From the NCBI GenBank assembly GCA_020355945.1, contig CP070627.1:6993632-7031204 (forward strand): a stretch of 37,573 nt of DNA, in the 5' to 3' direction. Origin of the DNA: Candidatus Aminicenantota bacterium (GTDB lineage Bacteria; Acidobacteriota; Aminicenantia; UBA2199). The translations under genes were made by a program, and so were the position numbers. Below are positions 34,193-37,573 of the stretch, piece by piece (the first letter of the stretch is position 1; the number at the start of each line of letters is the position of its first letter). The notes under the pieces are model-generated. The model was not told the origin of the DNA and made no database searches. It was given only the letters and a program-made list of their open reading frames with translations.

Positions 34193-36280
34193 TTAACGAA
34201 ACAGGATATCGATGATTCGCGGCATTTCCCAGAAACCTTTATCCACCCGCTCTTCAATTTTTTCCACCAGTGCAGCCGTTTCAAAAATATGCGGTCGAAT
34301 GGTCTGGCAGCATAAATCTGCCTTTTCTCTATCACTTCTTTGCTTCAGTTTTTCATTATCTTCATCCAGGATTGAAAGCATTTTCATCGCATTATCGATT
34401 TTTTGTGTGAATTTCCTGATAAATTCCCGCTGTCTATCCAGGATAGAGGGCTCTTTTTTTAGCACTTCCGCTGGAAAACCATTAACTGCATCCAGGAGCA
34501 GCTTCTGGTTTTTTAAAGCCGCCGGGATGATATAGGCCCTGAGTAAGTGACGGGCCACCCGGAGTTCCATTTCAATGGTTTTCACATACATTTCCATCTG
34601 TATATCGGCCCGCGCCTCGATCTCATCCTTATTAAGGATATTGTAGGCTGCAAATAGAGAGATATTTTTTTTATGTTTCAGTTGGTCAATGGTTTGGGGA
34701 AGAGATACCGGGATGAAGATCCCTCTTTTTTTTGCTTCATTCCTCCACGCCTCATCGTAATTATCCCCCTCAAAGATAATGGCTGAATGTTCATGGATTA
34801 ACTGGTTCAGCGCTTCTAATATTTTTTTGTCATCATCCCAGGGAGAGATGTACTGGTACACTTTATTTAAGCCATCCACCACTGCCAGGTTAATGGCGGC
34901 GATAGGAAAGGCAAGGGATGCAGATGAACCCGGCATGCGGAATTCAAATTTATTCCCTGTGAATGCCACCGGAGAGGTTCGATTCCTGTCAGACATGTCA
35001 TGAAGAATGGGAGGTACAAAGGCTTCTATTCGAATCACCGTGGTTTTTCTGGCTTTACCTGATACAAAATCATCAAGGTTTTTAAGTATACCTTGCAATT
35101 CTTCACCCAGGTATATGGAGATAATGGAGGGAGGTGCTTCGTGCCCGCCAAGTCGCAGTTCGTTTCCCGGTGAAGACAGCACAGACTGGATAAGATCATT
35201 GTGACAATTGATTCCCACGATAAAACCCGCCAAAAAACTTAAAAAAATAAACTTAGACGCTTTTGAATCCCCTGAAGTTAAAAGATTTTTATAATTACTG
35301 TCCATCAATGACCAGTTCAAGTGTTTACCACTCCCGTTAAAAAAAGAAAAGGGTTTCTCATGAAGCAGACAGGCCATGCTATGTCTCCTGGCAGTATTGG
35401 TTAACAAATCCATTAACATCTGGTTATGGTCGGCGCTAATATTGGCTTCTTCATATATTGGCGCCATCTCAAACTGGTTGGGGGCCACCTCATTATGCCG
35501 GGTTTTTATGGGTATCCCCAGTTTTAATGCTTCTTCTTCCACATCTTCCAGGAATTGTAAAACCTTTTCCGGGATGGCTCCAAAATAATGATCTCCCATT
35601 TGCTGTCCCCTGGGAGGACGGGCGGCAAAAAGTATCCGGCCCAGGGTTTTAAGGTCCGGCCGTTGATGATAGTCCTCGCGGTTGACTAAAAAAAATTCCT
35701 GTTCCGCACCCGCCATGTTTTTGACCCAGTTCACCTTCCGGTTAAACTTCCTCAATAGTTTCAAGGATATCTCATTGATAAGCTTTAGCGATCTGAGAAG
35801 CGGTGTTTTTTTATCCAGGACTTCCCCGTTATAACCGAAAAAAACCGAAGGAATGTATAGAATGCACCCTTTCTCCCGTTTGCCGATAAAAACCGGTGAC
35901 AGGGGGTCCCAGGCCGTATAGCCCCGGGCTTCAAAAGTGGAGCGCATACCGCCGTGAGGAAACGAAGAAGCATCCGGTTCTCCCTTGATCAACTCACGGC
36001 CTGAAAACTTTGAAATCACGTTTCTCTTTTCATCCCTGTCCAGGAATGTATTTTGCTTACCCGCGGTTAAACCGGTAAGTGGGAGAAACCAATGGGTATA
36101 GTGGGTTACCCCCAGGGATTCCGCCCATTTTTTTATCTCTGTGGCGATGGCATCGGCCACATCGGAGTCCAGGCTCTTTTTTTCATCCACGGTTTTTTTG
36201 AATTTTTTAAACACGTGGGGAGGTAGTCTCTCCTCCATCTTGTCTACACCAAACACATGAGTGGCAAAGTGAGATTGCAT
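34193..36280 (-). CDS. glnN: Type III glutamine synthetase (GlnN), 695 aa
   Basis: It makes glutamine from glutamate, ammonia and ATP. Length near 700 residues is diagnostic of the GSIII class. Seen: THWFLPLTGLTAGKQNTF near residue 80, the GSIII signature FPHGGMRSTFEARGYTAWDP, EQEFFLVN (metal ligands), KTRHNEVAPNQFEMAP, NGSGKHLNWS and NRTSPVAFTGNKFEFRMPGSS. The C-terminal 150 residues are the long helical region typical of the class. Start at 36280 follows AAAGGAGG. A promoter with a tandem 14-base repeat lies upstream, a candidate site for nitrogen control. Confidence 0.96.
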   Translation of the reverse strand: MQSHFATHVFGVDKMEERLPPHVFKKFKKTVDEKKSLDSDVADAIATEIKKWAESLGVTHYTHWFLPLTGLTAGKQNTFLDRDEKRNVISKFSGRELIKGEPDASSFPHGGMRSTFEARGYTAWDPLSPVFIGKREKGCILYIPSVFFGYNGEVLDKKTPLLRSLKLINEISLKLLRKFNRKVNWVKNMAGAEQEFFLVNREDYHQRPDLKTLGRILFAARPPRGQQMGDHYFGAIPEKVLQFLEDVEEEALKLGIPIKTRHNEVAPNQFEMAPIYEEANISADHNQMLMDLLTNTARRHSMACLLHEKPFSFFNGSGKHLNWSLMDSNYKNLLTSGDSKASKFIFLSFLAGFIVGINCHNDLIQSVLSSPGNELRLGGHEAPPSIISIYLGEELQGILKNLDDFVSGKARKTTVIRIEAFVPPILHDMSDRNRTSPVAFTGNKFEFRMPGSSASLAFPIAAINLAVVDGLNKVYQYISPWDDDKKILEALNQLIHEHSAIIFEGDNYDEAWRNEAKKRGIFIPVSLPQTIDQLKHKKNISLFAAYNILNKDEIEARADIQMEMYVKTIEMELRVARHLLRAYIIPAALKNQKLLLDAVNGFPAEVLKKEPSILDRQREFIRKFTQKIDNAMKMLSILDEDNEKLKQRSDREKADLCCQTIRPHIFETAALVEKIEERVDKGFWEMPRIIDILFR

Positions 36281-36303
36281 TCTATCCTCCTTTCAATATA
36301 CAC

Positions 36304-36357
36304 CCTGCTATTGTCAAACAGGCTATTTATTATGAAATAAATTCCTCCTATTGTCAA
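36304..36357 (-). promoter_or_regulatory. glnN promoter with duplicated TTGACAATAG element
   Basis: On the minus strand TTGACA (36352-36357), a 17-base spacer and CATAAT (36329-36334) form a good promoter with a start near 36322. A 14-base element TTGACAATAGGAGG (36344-36357) is repeated with one change as TTGACAATAGCAGG at 36304-36317, 40 bases downstream and inside the early transcribed region, where a repressor could bind. Confidence 0.6.
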
Positions 36358-36392
36358 CTTTCCTGCCGATATTGCAGCAATTCTTATTTGTG

Positions 36393-36429
36393 ATATTGGC
36401 ATATTGGCATATTGGATATTGGATATTGG
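36393..36429. repeat. Short tandem repeat (ATATTGG/ATATTGGC) x5
   Basis: Two eight-base units ATATTGGC are followed by three seven-base units ATATTGG upstream of glnN. Confidence 0.9.
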
Positions 36430-36462
36430 TGCCAGGCAAAATTTTTTACCGCCCGCTTTTAT

Positions 36463-36565
36463 TGTTAAAAATAAACTAAAGTATAGGTATTTCTATTTAT
36501 TTTTTTTTAAAAGTTGATTTTTTTTAAATTTTATACTACTATTTTATGGTATACCCAATTTTAGT
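36463..36565. repeat. Duplicated A/T-rich promoter-like segment, copy 1
   Basis: Shares GTTAAAAATAAA, ATAGGTATTTCTA, AAGTTGA, AAATTTTATA and ATGG.ACCCAA in the same order with copy 2 at 36896-37016. It contains TTGATT upstream of an A/T-rich -10-like region, a weaker version of the promoter in copy 2. Confidence 0.75.
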
Positions 36566-36895
36566 GATCGAGAGGCCATTTGAAAAGGCTGAATAAAAGT
36601 TATTCATAATCCTGTCCGGTCTGGCATAGAAAATTATTTCTAGCAATTCTATTATATCCAAATAAGGAGGTGATGCCAGGGAAATGGTCTCTATAATGAT
36701 CATGCGGGTAACCGGGTGTCCCGGGAACGGGGCACTCTTTGGGCGTTGACCGGTGAGTAAATTTGACCCGCTGGTTACGCCTGAGAAGTAGAAGAAAGTA
36801 AGGGATTGAATGTAAAATGAGGTAGCAATAATTGCTGTTGCAGGGGGCTGCGGGCTGCATGTGTCGTAATCATGTAACCCGCAGCTAGATTAAAA
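36566..36895 (+). ncRNA. Candidate structured RNA between the two promoter-like copies
   Basis: No convincing reading frame. Strong hairpins: GTGTCCC (36716-36722) with GGGGCAC (36729-36735); a roughly 13-bp stem from 36742-36755 to 36769-36781 closed by GGCGT/ACGCC; and GCTGCGGG (36847-36854) with CCCGCAGC (36878-36885), with an inner CATG/CATG pairing. GTAACC (36708-36713) can alternatively pair with GGTTAC (36773-36778), competing with the second stem. The + strand is assumed because copy 1 of the promoter-like segment would read into it. I recognise no known RNA family. Confidence 0.4.
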
Positions 36896-37016
36896 ACGTT
36901 AAAAATAAATGAAAAAATAGGTATTTCTACTTGTTTTAAAGAAAATGCCTTTTTTTTTAAAAAAAAAGTTGACAAATTTGAAATTTTATATTATTACATT
37001 ATGGTTACCCAAAATC
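36896..37016. repeat. Duplicated A/T-rich promoter-like segment, copy 2
   Basis: About 430 bases after copy 1 (36463-36565), with the same ordered blocks. It contains TTGACA (36969-36974), a 17-base spacer and TATTAC (36992-36997), a plausible promoter for the hydrolase gene at 37231 with a 5' leader of some 225 bases. Confidence 0.7.
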
Positions 37017-37041
37017 CGGATGAGGGGCACCAAAAGAGAGG

Positions 37042-37168
37042 CGCTCAATACGAAGGCATTACATTATCTTTCTTGTTCAAGAGGTTTATACTCACGTTCT
37101 TCGCGCTAAGAACTCCCTTCACAATAAAGTTGTCTGAATAAGTGGTCAATACACTGGAATATTGAGCG
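37042..37168 (+). promoter_or_regulatory. Candidate structured 5' leader of the hydrolase gene
   Basis: CGCTCAATA (37042-37050) and TATTGAGCG (37160-37168) are perfect complements and would close a domain containing the hairpin GTTCTT-CGCGCT-AAGAAC (37096-37113). It lies between the promoter in copy 2 and the ATG at 37231. I do not recognise a known riboswitch. Confidence 0.4.
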
Positions 37169-37230
37169 TTTCAACCAGAGAGAAGCTTTAAGGAGCAGCA
37201 TAAAGAAAAAATAAAATGTAGGAGGAAAAA

Positions 37231-37573
37231 ATGAAACTAAAAAAAGAGTTTATTATCACGTTTTTACTGGTATCTGTCCTTTCCTTTGTTCCTACAGGAG
37301 AGGTAAAGGCTAACAAGTATAGCAACGGTCATGATTTGGAGGCGATTTATGAAAACATTAAGTATTCCGGCCCTGTCTATGAATGGGATGAGAGCATTGT
37401 CACCTTCCAAAATGAAGGCATGACAGTGGTCTGTTCGTTAACCATTCCCCAGACTCATCATTTGGCTCCCATTGTTATTACCTTAAATGGCTTTGCCGGA
37501 GACAGGAATGACGTCGTTATTCCCGGGACTGACGAACCCCTCTTTAAGCGATTTGCCCGCATACTGGCAGAGC
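37231..37573 (+). CDS. Secreted alpha/beta hydrolase-like protein, 3' end cut by window
   Basis: The frame is open from an ATG with AGGAGG five bases upstream to the right edge (114 codons visible). Seen: a clear signal peptide (KKEFIITFLLVSVLSFVPTGEVKA), then a beta-rich stretch with VTFQNEGMTVVCSLTIP and APIVITLNGFAGDRND, where LNGFAGDR fits the oxyanion-hole strand-turn of alpha/beta hydrolases of the S33/dienelactone hydrolase type (usual form HGFxGxR). The nucleophile Ser region is beyond the window. Probably an exported esterase or peptidase. Confidence 0.75.
   Translation, partial: MKLKKEFIITFLLVSVLSFVPTGEVKANKYSNGHDLEAIYENIKYSGPVYEWDESIVTFQNEGMTVVCSLTIPQTHHLAPIVITLNGFAGDRNDVVIPGTDEPLFKRFARILAE

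Noticed and set aside
36600..36975. Two overlapping minus-strand frames in the region right of glnN
   Set aside because: They have low-complexity composition, no ribosome binding site and lie over the strong hairpins and duplicated A/T-rich segments.

Overview
The window looks like a chromosomal contig from an uncultured Gram-negative-type bacterium. It has GroES/GroEL, a type III glutamine synthetase, a MacB/FtsX-type ABC exporter behind a sigma-54-type promoter, secreted beta-propellers, canonical -35/-10 promoters with 17-base spacers, and many short tandem repeats between genes. This style reminds me of Acidobacteriota/Candidatus Aminicenantes-like metagenome genomes, but that is an impression; no rRNA gene or phylogenetic marker analysis backs it.

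Layout. 1-8.3 kb: the 3' part of a metallophosphoesterase, then a minus-strand block with a PEP/pyruvate-binding-domain protein, a HAD hydrolase with an altered active site, an ABC ATPase plus permease pair, and a secreted Ntn-type amide hydrolase. Between these lie heptanucleotide repeats, a 131-base imperfect palindrome (2685-2815) and a DUF418 gene remnant.

8.9-20.4 kb: the most unusual part, six genes in a row on the plus strand. They are a small Pepco/Trypco-like protein, a 1722-residue fusion of a tubulin/FtsZ-like GTPase domain to a CHAT (caspase-like) domain that has lost its catalytic pair, a second CHAT protein with an intact His/Cys pair, a coiled-coil protein, a cytoplasmic double beta-propeller and an Hsp70. 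My reading is a proteolytic surveillance or conflict system: propeller and tubulin-like scaffold as sensor and platform, intact CHAT as effector, Hsp70 as folding or activation factor. I do not know a described system with this composition.

20.4-22.5 kb: a two-gene module with its own, apparently leaderless promoter, made of an SMC/OLD-like ATPase and a small protein with a PD-(D/E)xK nuclease signature. 22.5-25.9 kb: an S41 peptidase remnant, a 25-residue-repeat protein, a methyltransferase, and groEL and groES under a strong sigma-70-type promoter without a recognisable CIRCE operator.

26-37.5 kb: a CapA-like protein and an M20 peptidase; convergent to them, a minus-strand operon of an AAA15-type ATPase, a TOPRIM (DUF3226-like) protein resembling the PARIS/OLD defence layout, and a secreted propeller. 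Then come a QueG-like iron-sulfur protein and glnN. A 950-base intergenic region holds a duplicated promoter-like segment and strong RNA hairpins, and the start of a secreted alpha/beta hydrolase runs off the end of the window.

Two probable ATPase-plus-nuclease/TOPRIM modules and the tubulin/CHAT cluster within 25 kb make this look like a defence- or conflict-rich stretch among housekeeping genes.
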